Shown: positions 46,089 to 56,792, numbered from the stretch's first letter. The stretch: DNA of 64,000 nucleotides from Cercospora beticola (GCF_033473495.1 NC_088935.1:1178001-1242000); one strand, 5' to 3'. Notes: generated from the sequence alone by a model not told the origin. Numbers and translations: made by a program.

Positions 46089-47153
46089 ATGAAGCTCATT
46101 CTTTCCACCTCGTGAGTCGACCTCGGACGCCCGCTGCGTCGCCATTGTGGCTGACCATGCAGTAATATCATGGGCGTCGGGTCCTCGATCCGTAGATCGC
46201 CCACGTCCAAGTCCAACACCGAACTCGTCTCGTCGTTACGCGCCAACTTCGCAGAGCACTCGGGCGCCGATCTGAACGCTTCCAGCAGCTCGACCAACCA
46301 AGCCAATGGGCAAAAGAACGGCGACAATGGCAGCGATATTCAGTGTGCCGCTCCACACTACGGCACATGGACGAAACGGGACGGCAACGCTCTGCAAGTT
46401 CCAGCATTGGACTTCTCGCAGTCGGCGTTGCAAGAGGAGCGCGAACAATACGATATCACTGTGAAAATATTCTACTTGCCTGGTGGCACCAATGCCTCGC
46501 GAGAGGCCCAGACACGGGAAGCATTGGACTTGGTCATGAAAGAGCTGCATGTCACATCGATCGACCTCTTGATCGTCTCGTTTCCCGGGATATACTTCGA
46601 TGAGGAGGAGGATTGCCCTGAAAAACTCTCCACCCGTGGCCCCATAGAAGCCGAGCCTGAACCTCTCGAGAGACAGATCGATGCGTGGAACGCTGTGGAA
46701 GCGCTCTTCGACGAGGGCATCGTTGCAAAACTAGGAGTGGCCGAGTTTGGGAAAGAGCGTTTGGAGACCTTCTTGGACAAGGTGAGAATCAAGCCTACCG
46801 TCGACCAGGTCAATCTCCGTGACTGCTGCTCTGTGCCCAAAGAGCTCATGGCGCTCGCGAAGAGTCAGAGTGTCGAACTGCTGGTGCACAACGACTGCTC
46901 AAACATTCTGCCTCGGGGCACTGTGCGCGAGCTCCTCGGTCCCGGTCACACAGGTGCCAGAATCCTAGCGGAGCAAGCCAAGACCGGAAGTAAACGCAAG
47001 AGCGTTCACGTGGAGGACAAACCAAATGGACATGCTGGGGATGGTCTCACTGGGGAAGTACAACCGCAGTGGGTTGTCAAATACACAGCTGTGGTCAAGA
47101 ACAGAGGCGTGGTGGAGAACAAGGGCTACTTCGCTGTTGCTGAGTTGACCTGA
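46089..47153 (+). CDS. Glutamate-cysteine ligase modifier subunit (GCLM-like)
   Basis: Predicted regulatory subunit for the first step of glutathione synthesis, built on an aldo-keto reductase fold. Exons are 46089-46111 and 46163-47153, giving 337 aa. The splice gives MKLILSTSNIMGVGSSIRRS; the downstream ATG at 46170 would lose that conserved start. Residues about 105-260 carry the AKR-like barrel: DITVKIFYLPGG, HVTSIDLLIVSFPG, EALFDEGIVAKLGVAEFGKE, KVRIKPTVDQVNLRDCC and ELLVHNDCSNILPRGT. The catalytic Tyr/Lys set of true oxidoreductases is not evident, as expected of a modifier subunit. A generic AKR-like protein is the alternative. Confidence 0.85.
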
Positions 47154-47331
47154 GAAGCATCGATCCTTCTCGATGACCTACACAAAAATCCTACGTTAAG
47201 CTTGGCAACCTGCGTGGCAGAAGTGTCGTTCATACGCCAGGCAATCTACATCCCTGCGAAGGCATGAACTCGACCTACAATCTCGAAGCGATGCCATCAG
47301 GCGCCGATGCTAGGTGCAGTTGCCAGCACTC
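47154..47331. other. 3' flank of the GCL modifier gene
   Basis: Short spacer, no feature seen. Confidence 0.4.
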
Positions 47332-47733
47332 ATGCAGCTACAGACAGCAGCAACTGCGATGACGCCACCAGCTAGCTTCGGCGCCATCGAAAAATCCTTG
47401 AAGAACGGGTTACAGATACGAGATCAGCTCGATATGAGCGGATGGTGCAATCAGCTGTTGGCGGTTGGCAACTTAGGGCGCTTATGCGACATCTGGGATG
47501 GCGTGGCAACCATCGGGCAATCATTACAAGTGCCATTGCGAACTTGCAAGGAACATGTAGTCGCCGACGCAATCGAAAGCTCCTACTCCGATGCAGTGAA
47601 GCACTACAGTCCAGTGCATGAATCCCTATCACAGCTTGATACCCTCGAACAGCAGAGCCAGATTGCGAACGTCAGATACATGATGTGTCATATTGTACAA
47701 ATTGGCCTTTCGCTACCAAACGCCTGTCAATGA
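47332..47733 (+). CDS. Hypothetical helical protein (weak)
   Basis: A 133-codon ORF from the ATG at 47332, between the GCL modifier gene and a convergent membrane-protein gene whose stop is 14 bases away. No family is recognised. It is predicted mainly helical, with SLKNGLQIRDQLDMSGWCNQ and ESLSQLDTLEQQSQIANVRY as the most ordered parts, and contains five cysteines. No signal peptide or membrane segment. Amino-acid composition is protein-like rather than skewed, which is the main reason to list it. It could equally be a chance ORF in overlapping 3' UTRs. Confidence 0.28.
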   Translation: MQLQTAATAMTPPASFGAIEKSLKNGLQIRDQLDMSGWCNQLLAVGNLGRLCDIWDGVATIGQSLQVPLRTCKEHVVADAIESSYSDAVKHYSPVHESLSQLDTLEQQSQIANVRYMMCHIVQIGLSLPNACQ

Positions 47734-47746
47734 TCTTTCAGAAACT

Positions 47747-49209
47747 TCAAACGTCCGTCACGTCTGTTGCCGAGTCTTCTGTTATTCCTGGCTCCTTTGG
47801 TTCTGCTGCTTGACCTTTTCTTGTCGCTGCCTCTTTTGCCAGTTCATCCCAAACCTGCTTTGGATTCCAGGCGCTTTGATCGTCTTCATCAGGCCCGTCC
47901 CAGATGGTTGTCTCGACACCTTTTGGGTTCCAGATGCTATCTTCCATGGGAGCATCGTGCGTCTCATGATTCAACGCCTCTTCCTCCGCTTTGTTCACCC
48001 AATCGCTCCAGACACCTGTTTTAGGTGCTGCCTCGTTGGCTGGGACCCACTCAACAGCCTTGGTGATCAGGATGGCCTTCCACAACGCTACAGTAAAGTT
48101 GTCAGATTTCCAACCCCCCTGGACCCCTTGTTCCTTGATCTCGAAACATGACACGTCCCAGTGCCAGCTTTCCGGCAAGGCTGCTGCTACCCAGTGCGAA
48201 ATGTTGATGAGAACGTACGCTCCCGCCCAGGCAAATTGGAGTTCTAAAGATTTCAGCATGATTAGTAAACGTGTTCTCGGAGGCCATCGCAGCTAGCTAG
48301 TGGAGGAGGACAATACTCACGCAGTTTTGCGTTTGCCAGAAATACGATTCCCAGCATTAGAAGGATTGTGCCAAGCAGAGAAAGCATCTGGTATGCAATC
48401 GGGTTTTGGACGAGGTAGTCAATCTCCTCAGGAGCGAAATAGAGCGCTCTAGCAACGACTTCTTCGCACTTGACCACAAGGAAACTGCCGTTGGGGTATC
48501 GAACTACCAGATCCCCCTTGGTCGAATTGCTGGCGGCCGTAGGCAATTTCAGAGTCCACTTATTGCTTATACCGACCACAGTGGACAGCAGTGATAATGA
48601 AATGGTAGCCAAGAGCGACATGCCGTCACCAAAAACGATGGAGCTAATCAGGAGGATAACAGCTTCTAGGAAACCAATTAGAGCCACCCAGGTTTGCGGT
48701 CCAGTAGCTTTTGCCTTGACAAGCGGAGCGCGAAGTTCGGGATGCTCGTCAGCCTGCTTTCGGAGCTCAGGAGGAACATTTGGCTGCCCTCGGAGGGCCT
48801 TGTCCAGAAAGGTTGGTTCTCGTTTCTCATTCTTTTTGACCTTGAGCTCTACACATCGAACGGTGTATGACGGCATAGGTGGATTGGTCTGGAGGAGAAT
48901 ATGTGCGACATGATGGACATGAGGCTTTGTGTTGCCAGAATGCACGCCGGTGACCTTGCCGGCCGTACGCGGGAGCTCAACTGGTCGCGTAGTCCGAATG
49001 AGAGCTTGCGGTGCCGGTATCAATCTTGGTAGGAAGGACAGACGCGATAGAGCTGAGACCTGTGCGTTAGCGAGTACAGCTCCTTCTCCCAGTAAGGCGA
49101 GGAAGCCGACAATGTCCAGCTGAAAATTGTCGAATTTGGACCATTGCCACCAGATTTCCCAGTTCGGTTGGCCAGGCATGGCAACTGTGACATTGTTGTT
49201 GCCCGCCAT
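47747..49209 (-). CDS. Uncharacterised multi-pass membrane protein
   Basis: Function unknown; I recognise it only as the type of conserved fungal integral membrane protein without a named domain. Minus-strand exons are 49209-48321 and 48243-47747, giving 461 aa. Hydrophobic segments: about 34-52 (IVGFLALLGEGAVLANA), 186-205 (WVALIGFLEAVILLISSIVF), 208-226 (MSLLATISLSLLSTVVGIS), 272-292 (QMLSLLGTILLMLGIVFLA) and 300-318 (AWAGAYVLINISHWVAAAL), the last formed after the intron. The soluble loop between the first two is about 130 residues and basic. The C-terminal 100 residues are acidic with repeated Trp motifs (SIWNPKG, TIWDGPDEDD, SAWNPKQVWDEL), probably cytosolic. It could be a sensor or scaffold, but no evidence picks one. 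Confidence 0.82.
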
Positions 49210-50025
49210 TGCCTGTGATGCAGGTCTGTCTTGAGAGGAAGATGTATCAAAAGTGTGACGCCAACGTCAGTGTGTGAGGACAAGAGCAGATTGACTGCGT
49301 GCTTTTACAAGAGAAGAGAGAAGTGAGAGATGGCGCTGGATAAGAAGATCACAGGTCGACGTGATGCGAGTGAAAGTCGCGATGTCTAAGACTGGCGGCC
49401 ACGAATCTCAGCCTTTGGCGTTCCGCCACCTGCATGGCGTTTGCGAAGAGCTCGCAGTGCATGCATGATGTCTCGTTACCACAGACTTTGGTGCCCATAA
49501 GTCGCCTCGTTCGCGGTGGTTCGCATGCGGTGCGACAGTTTGATACAAAAGATGGGAGCGTCCAATGTTGTTGTCTCTGGGAAGCTCCTGTCATCAGAGC
49601 GGCAGCCAGGCATCCAGGCAGCTGCACGGTCTTGGCGGCAGAATTGTCTCGGGGAAGGCACTCTTCGTCTCCAAACTGCATCAATGAAGACATGCATGCT
49701 GTTGCTATACAAACTTGCTGACCTCATTGCCATTCACCCTTCTCGAGTGAATGGCAGTACCCGTGACGCAATGCGCCCGCTTGGGTGAATGTGCATGTGG
49801 GCGCTTGTGCTCCTTTGTTAAGTCGGCTGGCGAGGCGCAGTTGACGCCTCAAACTTGAGCTGAGCCCGCACATCCACCACGGCGGCCTCAATCATCCTAG
49901 TCAGAGCGAGCCGCCAGCATCCCACTCACGTCCAGTATCGCAGCGCATAACGGGCGACAGTGCTAGCCGCCATTGGGCTGAGGAACTAGCATTGCCGAGC
50001 GCCTCCCTAGCTCTGCTCCACCGCC
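49210..50025. promoter_or_regulatory. Divergent intergenic region with a hairpin
   Basis: 816 bases between the membrane-protein gene and the ADGF gene. ORFs on both strands overlap and lack domains. A perfect inverted repeat lies at 49729-49755. Confidence 0.4.
49729..49755. repeat. Perfect 9-bp inverted repeat
   Basis: Arms GCCATTCAC (49729-49737) and GTGAATGGC (49747-49755) flank a 9-base spacer. It could form a hairpin or be a dyad site for a dimeric regulator of the ADGF gene 270 bases downstream. A related half-site, GGGTGAATG, lies just downstream near 49783. Confidence 0.5.
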
Positions 50026-52119
50026 ATGGCGAGCAAGATCATGGACAGGGTAAGTAACCGCTTTTATCCTGCTTGCTTTGTTGTTTGTTTGGGGTTGGAC
50101 TGTTCCTGCAAGTCTCCTGTAAGCTAATTTTAATTCCTCGACGCAGCTCACTCGCCGCACTTCACACAAACACAAGACCTCACTCGACAACGAGTCCAAG
50201 GAACCGGTAGTGGAACCACGAAAGAAATCCTCAAGACTTTCCCTATTCCGGAGGGGTGTTCCAACAGAAGCTGGGATGGGCTCGAGTGACTCGAGCGATT
50301 TGACTGCTCAATTCGCGCGCCAGGTTGAGCTGCTTGAAGGATCGGAGGCCTACGCCGTCGACAAACAAAAGCTGCTAACAGAAGAGCGCGATGCCGCCTG
50401 GGATGAGCCTGCCCGCAAGTCTGCGAGTAAGGTCGAAGTCGCCGCGAACTCGATTGTGATTGCAATCCGAGAGGACGAGCGATATGCAGAAGACTTGTAC
50501 GGTAACCGGCCAGGTGAAGCCGTACCGGGGAAAGAAACTCGCGACATGGGCGGTCGATTTCTGGTAAACAAGGACCGCATCGATCGTAGCAAAGTCTTTG
50601 ACATTGCGACGCGGATGCCCAAAGGCGCTCATCTACATTTGCACTTCAATGCCGAATTGCCAGCAGAAATCCTGCTACCACTCGCTCGATCGACAGTAGT
50701 CGAAGACACTATGTTCATCCGGAGCACCAAACCATTATTGGAAACAGAGGACTTCGATGACTGCGAGATCGTGTTCGATGTCCTGCCTAAGGACACTGCA
50801 CAAGGCGACCTGTTTTCCTTGGACTATGACCCAACCTGCAAGACGAAGGACCATCCGAGATGGCAGCAAGGCACCGCTTGGATGTTGTGGCACAACTTCC
50901 GTGAGCGCTTCCCCAAAGGCGTGTCCATCGAGAACTACGACCCGGACGACGCCTCGCTAGGTGCAGCCGAGCAGTGGGCACGAGACAAGATGATCATCAC
51001 GCGTGACAAGGCCTATAGACCGGGACAGACAACAAACGGTGTCTGGGCATGCTTCAATCAAGGCACCCGAGCGTTCAAGGGCCTTCTGAATTACGAGCAC
51101 GTGTATCGATGGTACATTGGCCATGCCATTGACAGCATGATCGCAGACAAGGTCATGTACGCGGAACTGCGACCAATGCTTCTGGACAAAGACATTCCGG
51201 CGAACGACGGCATAGGACGGCTTGATCATGCAGCGCAGATGACAATCATTTGCGAAGAGCTCGCCAAGAAGGAAGCCGAACTCAGAACGGCTAATAAACT
51301 GCACCTCTTTCCATTCGGGATCAAGATTATCTACTGCACGCCTAGAAGCATACCGCGGAAGCGAATGCAGACTGAGCTGGAAAATTGCATTCGGCTGAAG
51401 CTTCGATTCCCACACCTGATCTGTGGCTTCGACCTCGTAGGCGCTGAAGACAGACCGAACCACATTGGGTTCTACGCTGACCTGCTACTTGCTTTCGTCA
51501 GCACGTGCAAAGAGCTCGACATCAGCATACCGTTCATGTTCCACGCGGGTGAGTCTCTTCTGGATACGGGTGGATCTCACAACCCCGACAACAGCAACCT
51601 GTACGACTCGTTGCTGCTCAACGCAAAGCGAATAGGCCACGGGTACGCTCTGCTGAAGCACCCGACACTACTCAAGCCATTCAGAGACGAGCAAATCTGC
51701 TTGGAACTCTGTCCCGTCTCCAATGAGCTTCTGGGGCTGTGCGGTAACATAAGAGAGCATCGGTTCTACGAACTACTAGCCGCAGGACTTCACTGCACTC
51801 TCAATGCCGACAATCCGTCGTTGTTCAGGTAAGTACCAGCACCTGTGTTGGACAACGCGCCATTCTAACGTCTCCCAGGGGCCCTTCACTCGACAACAAG
51901 TCCTTGTCATATGAGTTCTACCAGGTTCTCGTAGGTGATCCGAGGATGAACATCCACGGCTGGAAGCAGCTCGCGCACTGGAGCATCGACCACTCGTGTC
52001 TCGACCACAACCAGAGGATGCAGCTGAAAGCTACATTCGATGACGAGTGGGAGACGTTCTGTCAGTGGGTCGTGGATACTTATCAGGATTTTGCTGCGAC
52101 GCTGCCGAAGCTCGAGTAA
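50026..52119 (+). CDS. ADGF/CECR1-type adenosine deaminase
   Basis: Predicted purine-nucleoside deaminase (adenosine to inosine) of the growth-factor-type adenosine deaminase family. Exons are 50026-50049, 50147-51828 and 51879-52119, giving 648 aa. Active-site motifs are in order: MPKGAHLHLHFNAELP (zinc histidines, about 164-179), HAGES (catalytic Glu, about 474), KRIGHGYALLKHP (about 502-514) and LNADNPSLF (about 560). The last motif keeps the zinc-binding Asp but has Asn where classical enzymes have the second Asp of SDDP. No signal peptide is seen: the N-terminus is basic and Ser-rich (MASKIMDRLTRRTSHKH), so it is probably intracellular, unlike animal ADA2. The long N-terminal region to about 160 resembles the family's helical extension. 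Confidence 0.9.
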
Positions 52120-52461
52120 GGAAAGGTAATGGGCGAGGCTTCATTTTTCACGGCTGAGAAGCAGTTTCGAAATTAGCTGCACACTTCGAGCGGAGTTCGA
52201 ACGCGCATTACGACGTGATGCGGAGCTATAGCAGCGCGTGTCGCATGAAGTAGGTCAGAGAGCTTGCAGAAGCTGATGTGTATACCCGTTTGCCTTTCTT
52301 CACATCGGTATGCAAGCCACTGTTTGTAGCTCTCAACACAATACCCGCTTCACTTCATTTCCAAAACTCTTCCACCTGACACCACCCCAAACTTTCTTTT
52401 TGCTCCCCCACACAAGTAAACCATACTCTCGACCAACTCGCTCTCCAGCACTGCAACAACA
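52120..52461. other. Intergenic region ADGF / single-pass protein gene
   Basis: 342 bases; the last 130 bases before 52462 are C-rich and A-rich like a fungal leader. No gene seen. Confidence 0.45.
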
Positions 52462-53097
52462 ATGGACCAAGTAAGTACAACCAGCAATGGCGTGGCGGCG
52501 GCGGCAGGCGGCGGAGTGAGCATTGGGGCGGCGATTGGAATCGCCTTTGGCGCATCTGCGGTGACAGCAGTCACCATCCTTCTTCTCTGGTGGAACTCGC
52601 GGCGCCGAGCCAACTCGAGGGCCCGCCGCGGCGGCGTGGAATTCGGCATGATGAACGGAGAAGACCGTCGCTCTCTCTCCGTGGAGGAGGTGAACTCCTC
52701 CAGCCCAGCACCAGAAGAGGACCGCTCCCCCTCGACCTCCTCCCTCGCTCTCGAAGAAATGCTCGATCTGGACAGCACCAGAGCGACCCCAGCCTCAGTC
52801 CGCAGCACGCCGTCCAGATCGAAGCACGAACCAAATCTCGACTCGATCTCTGAGGCCAGCGAGCCTTCTACGACCTCTTCTCCGGCTGCGACTCCTCCTC
52901 TATCGAATTTGTACACTCCATCACTGTACCGAGCAGCACCACCAGACAGTATTCAGCAGCAGACACGCCTGGCACCACCAAATTTGACCACAGAGTATTC
53001 GATTGCATCGCTGGAAGGCTATGAGGAGTTTGCACCATGGATTGATCCCGAAGCTATTCAAGTACGAGACGAGCAGGACGAGCAGCAAGGATTGTAG
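52462..53097 (+). CDS. Single-pass membrane protein with Ser-rich tail, unknown
   Basis: Unspliced ORF of 211 aa with no recognised family. A short Gly/Ala-rich N-terminus of about 18 residues leads to one transmembrane helix at about 19-44 (SIGAAIGIAFGASAVTAVTI and LLLWW), followed by a basic stop-transfer segment (NSRRRANSRARRGG). The remaining 150 residues are acidic, Ser/Thr/Pro-rich and likely cytosolic. There is no cleavable signal peptide, so an N-out type III topology is likely. The layout resembles the transmembrane and cytosolic half of Mid2/Wsc-like or other sensor proteins but lacks their extracellular domain. The convergent GID9 gene ends 222 bases downstream. Confidence 0.6.
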   Translation: MDQVSTTSNGVAAAAGGGVSIGAAIGIAFGASAVTAVTILLLWWNSRRRANSRARRGGVEFGMMNGEDRRSLSVEEVNSSSPAPEEDRSPSTSSLALEEMLDLDSTRATPASVRSTPSRSKHEPNLDSISEASEPSTTSSPAATPPLSNLYTPSLYRAAPPDSIQQQTRLAPPNLTTEYSIASLEGYEEFAPWIDPEAIQVRDEQDEQQGL

Positions 53098-53318
53098 CGA
53101 TCACGACATTGGACGGCATGGCAGCGAGTATTGCGGCAGAGATTCGGAAAGGATTGGCCAGTATCAGACCTTTTTCAGACATTCGACACAACATTGGGCA
53201 TAGGAGGACCACTTTGCAAACACTACTTCAGCCGAAGGGCGACAGAATCCATTGCCAGAGCATAGCCAGGGGGAAGAATGCATCGATTGATATGACGCGG
53301 CTCGAGACCAGTATGAGC

Positions 53319-54562
53319 CTACGAAATGTACACCTTCTTCAACTCCTTTTCATCCCACTCATGTTCCATATCGGTAGGGTCCTTGATCCTCCCCGGCTTC
53401 GTGCCTAGTTTTTCATTGAGCCTGTACAGCCTCTCCCGCCCGAATACGCGACCATTTGGCAATACCACCGGATCCTCCTCCATGTGACTCTTCGTATGAT
53501 GTGCATATGGAACACTCCGTGCGAGCTCGTTGAGCTCAGTGCTACAGATGGGGCAAACCGGTGCACCGGTGTTAGCGCTTGTTTGCAGTGCGAATTGTGA
53601 GTGACAGCTAGGGGTCTTTAGTGCTGATAGACCGGCGGAGAGTGCGATGTGAATAAGTGGGTGAGTGGGCAAATTGAATAGCTCGTGGTGAGTCCTGACG
53701 AAATGCTCAGCGAGATAAGCGTAGCGGTCAGAGTTGTACATGTCCTGCAGAAGTATTAGCAAAGGGACAGAAGGATAGATGGTGAAACGAAACTTACCTG
53801 GTAAGGCTCAACAGGAGTGTCTGCGGGATGGGCGAGAAGGCCAGCGGCCTTGAGACCAAAGGCTGGGTCTTGATCGCTAGCCAAGAATTTACGTGCGTGA
53901 AAAATGGCATCAACCTGTTTCCCACTCCGTGCAAGCTCAATGCATTGTTGAAGACGCAGCTCGAGCTCGAGTTTGCTGTTAATCTTCTTGAGCGCCTGCT
54001 TGTTCTCGCTGCACCACGCCAGACACTCCTGAGTGCGACCTGAACGCAGACTGTGTTCTATGCGTCCGCATTCTTCAAACACTTCTATGTCCACCAGATC
54101 ATTCACGTCTTTCTCGGCTGCTAGCTCTTTGGCACTTTGGGTGTAGCCTTGCCGCAACAGGTAGTCGACAAGCAGCCGGTCCAGCCGAGTATGTGACCAC
54201 TTGTCGTACTTGACGTCTGCAAGACTGGGTATCTCGTGAAGCTGCTGGAGGTGCTGAATGCGAGCCCGCTGTTGGCGGTGGATCTGCTGTTCCTCGGCAT
54301 GGAGGGCCTCCAACTTGCGCTTCAGACTCTGGGCTTTTGCCAGCGTCGCTTCCAGCGAGGCGAGGGTCTGCGTGGGCTTCTGGCCAGCAGCAGCGGAGGC
54401 GGCGGTTTGTACATCCTTCTGCAGGTTCTTGCTCGTCAGCTCGATGTTTCGCTGGGCGGCCTTGAGGTTCTTGCGGAGCAGCTCGTGGGGCAGGCGTAGC
54501 AGCGGCTGGTCCAGCAGCATCTGCGAGTCCGCGTCGAGCCTCGTCGTCGTCATTTCGGCCAT
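53319..54562 (-). CDS. FYV10: GID E3 ligase subunit GID9/FYV10 (MAEA-type)
   Basis: RING-like subunit of the GID/CTLH ubiquitin ligase, which degrades gluconeogenic enzymes when glucose returns. Minus-strand exons are 54562-53798 and 53744-53319, giving 396 aa. A coiled-coil N-terminal half is rich in Leu/Gln. A LisH motif (RLDRLLVDYLLRQGYTQSA) is near 128-146, followed by CTLH (EECGRIEHSLRSGRTQECLA) at about 162-220 and the CRA region ending at DPAFGLKAAGLLAHP. The C-terminus holds the degenerate RING: CPICSTELNELARSVPYAHH with DPVVLPNGRVFGRERL. RMD5/GID2 is the related alternative, but the LPNGRVFGRERL ending is the Fyv10/MAEA type. Confidence 0.94.
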
Positions 54563-54986
54563 GGCTGCGGCGATGAGGATACCTGGCGATGGATCTCCGT
54601 CCGTGTCGTGGGTCGTGGGCCGACTGCTCTGACGCCTGCGTCACTGCCAGTGCGCGGAAGCATGTGAGCTCCAGTCTGTACGCAACGACCAGGCCAGGTA
54701 CCGTCCAGGATCACCTTCCCTGAATAGGAATAAGCGGGAACGACTGGCCCACCTCTTGCATCACTGGTCGTCAGAAACCGCATTGCGATGCCACATATAT
54801 TCGACACTTTTCTTCTCCGCTGCGGTACAGTCACCAATTCACACTCAACTACAGCTCACAGATCGCAATTCTGATCGACTTTGCTCAATCAACTCATCCA
54901 AAAAGTGAGCGTAGAGAAATATCAATGCAATGATAGCTACCACTAACACTGATTGTTGTAGGAACCTCACACGACCAACACACATC
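54563..54986. promoter_or_regulatory. Divergent promoter GID9 / hydrophilin-like gene
   Basis: 424 bases between the starts of a catabolite-degradation subunit and a stress-type hydrophilic protein. No specific element can be supported. Confidence 0.4.
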
Positions 54987-55566
54987 ATGTCTGGCACATC
55001 AGAGACCGCACACCTGACCAAGGAGGACATCAAGAAGGAGCAGGCTCGCGAGTCTAAAGCTCATGGAGGCAATGTTCCAGCCGATTCTCTTACTGCCGGC
55101 CTCCAGGTACGTCGACGATCGATAAATTTGAACATTTTGGAAGAATAGTTTACTGACTGTATCGTAGTCTGTAGTCGACTCCGCAGATAAGAACAAGAGC
55201 GAGGTCATTTCTGAACGTCAAGCAAACCTTCCTCTGCCCGATCAGCCCCCTGTCGCCTCCGACTTCAACAGCTCCGACCAGTCAACCGTCAACGTTGGCT
55301 CTGGCGGCCTCTCTGGCGGAGGTTTCTCCCAAGGCAACGACGCACTGCGCGAGCCAGCTACTGGTGGTAGCGCTGTTCGGGAAGATGGCGATGTCACTGG
55401 CAGGAACACTTTGGGACAAGGTGTCGGACGTCAGGCTGCGGATGGACTTGGAGGACTTCCAGCAGATGCGGTGGCTCAAGGCTCAAAGAACAAGGCTGGT
55501 CTTGCCGACACAACCGGGAAGGACTACGGCTACCCACACAAGAGCGACCCAGCAAACACCAACTAA
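54987..55566 (+). CDS. Hydrophilin/SMP-like small protein (first of pair)
   Basis: Predicted intrinsically disordered stress protein similar to fungal LEA/seed-maturation-like (SMP) proteins. Exons are 54987-55106 and 55168-55566, giving 172 aa. There is no Cys or Trp, and Met only at the start. Gly, Ser, Ala, Asn and Asp dominate. The motif VPADSLTAGLQS matches the DSLAAES-type core of SMP proteins, and a Gly-rich stretch (GSGGLSGGGFSQG) follows. There are no membrane or signal segments, so it is likely cytosolic or nuclear. Proteins like this protect against drying or heat in spores; that role is inferred. The next gene has the same composition and orientation. Confidence 0.72.
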
Positions 55567-56170
55567 GCGGGTCGCTTTTGTTCGTCTGCTTCAGGTGGTC
55601 TTCCATGCTTATGCTACGATGTCATGAGTGTTACGATTGAGAATTAGAGGTTTCTGGTCGGCGTCAGTCGCGCTGGTCAGGACTTTGTTACAATAGCGTT
55701 GAGATACTTACTTGCCGCTGAGGCAGAAGAGCCATGTCTCTTGTTGGAGCCTTTCACAAATGTCAGAAAACTGTATCATAACCGATATCAAGGACCAGTT
55801 CTTGGAGATCCGAAAATAGTATTGTTCACAGAGATCGTTCTCATCGTTTCCTCGAATTTCTATGCCTGAAGTGGGGTCCTGACCCTGGGTATAACAGTAT
55901 CAAGCAGCAAAGTGTGGCGTGCGCGCGATCCGAAGGTGGCTTGGTGGATGCGGAATGATCTGTCGTGATGAAACTGGAGGACCCTCCACACCTTATGCGA
56001 TGCGGTCTCATCTCAGCAGCTTGTAGTTTGCGTCATGGAGGCGTAATGTAGGCAATGCTCTAGAAAAGAGCTCGAACTGTCACAGAAGTTCAGCATCAAG
56101 AACAATACCCTTTAGCTACTCACTTGTCAACACACTTCGTCGTAAAACACACCAAGCACATCTCAGTATC
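55567..56170. other. Intergenic region between the two hydrophilin-like genes
   Basis: 604 bases of 3' and 5' flank. No gene or obvious stress element (AGGGG) cluster was seen. Confidence 0.4.
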
Positions 56171-56792
56171 ATGTCTTCATCTGCAGGTCAGAAGGTCAGT
56201 AACGACACTTTCAGATATCCTGCATTGCCCTGTGGCTGACATGTCTCAGGTCACCACCGACCCAGCAACCCAGAACAACCCGAAGAACGAGGCACCAGGC
56301 ACCGTGACCTCCGACTCTCTCGCTGCCGAGTCAGTCAATGCCGGTGGTAGTTTCGCAGAGAACTCCGACTCAAGAGGTCCAAGTGCGCAACCGAGCTACT
56401 CAACCACAACAAACACCACCGACACCTCAAACGCGACGAAACTAGACTCCACCACGTCAGCTTCAGCTCGAGGAGACGACGGCGCTCAACTCGGAGGTAC
56501 TGGTTCATCCTCCTCAACTACTGCTACTGGCGACGCCAGTGCTCAAGGCCACACTTCTTATGCACAAAGCGTAGCTCAACCCAAGGGCCAGAACCTTCAA
56601 GAGGGAGGGTTCGACTCTGGAGCACCGAACGCGTCTTTCACAACCGATATTGGAGGCAAGAACGACCCCGGCCGCGTTGCACTCAATGCAGCACAGGAGA
56701 AGAATGTGCCCTCTTCAGGCGGTGCCGGTCCACGAGAGGGACAAGTCTCGAATGATGGCCAGTTCGATAGCCTTGGAGAGACCTCGGCTTAA
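56171..56792 (+). CDS. Hydrophilin/SMP-like small protein (second of pair)
   Basis: Second disordered, hydrophilic protein, 188 aa, from exons 56171-56194 and 56250-56792. The first exon encodes only MSSSAGQK, and the intron again falls in phase 0. No Cys, Trp or internal Met. The SMP-like motif is clear: VTSDSLAAESVNAGGSF. The rest is Thr/Ser/Gly/Asn-rich with GAPNASFTTDIGGKNDPGR near 140-158, which reads like a second conserved block. Together with its neighbour it suggests an old tandem duplication, although the two proteins are alike only in composition and the short motif. Stress or sporulation expression is expected but not visible from sequence. Confidence 0.72.
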
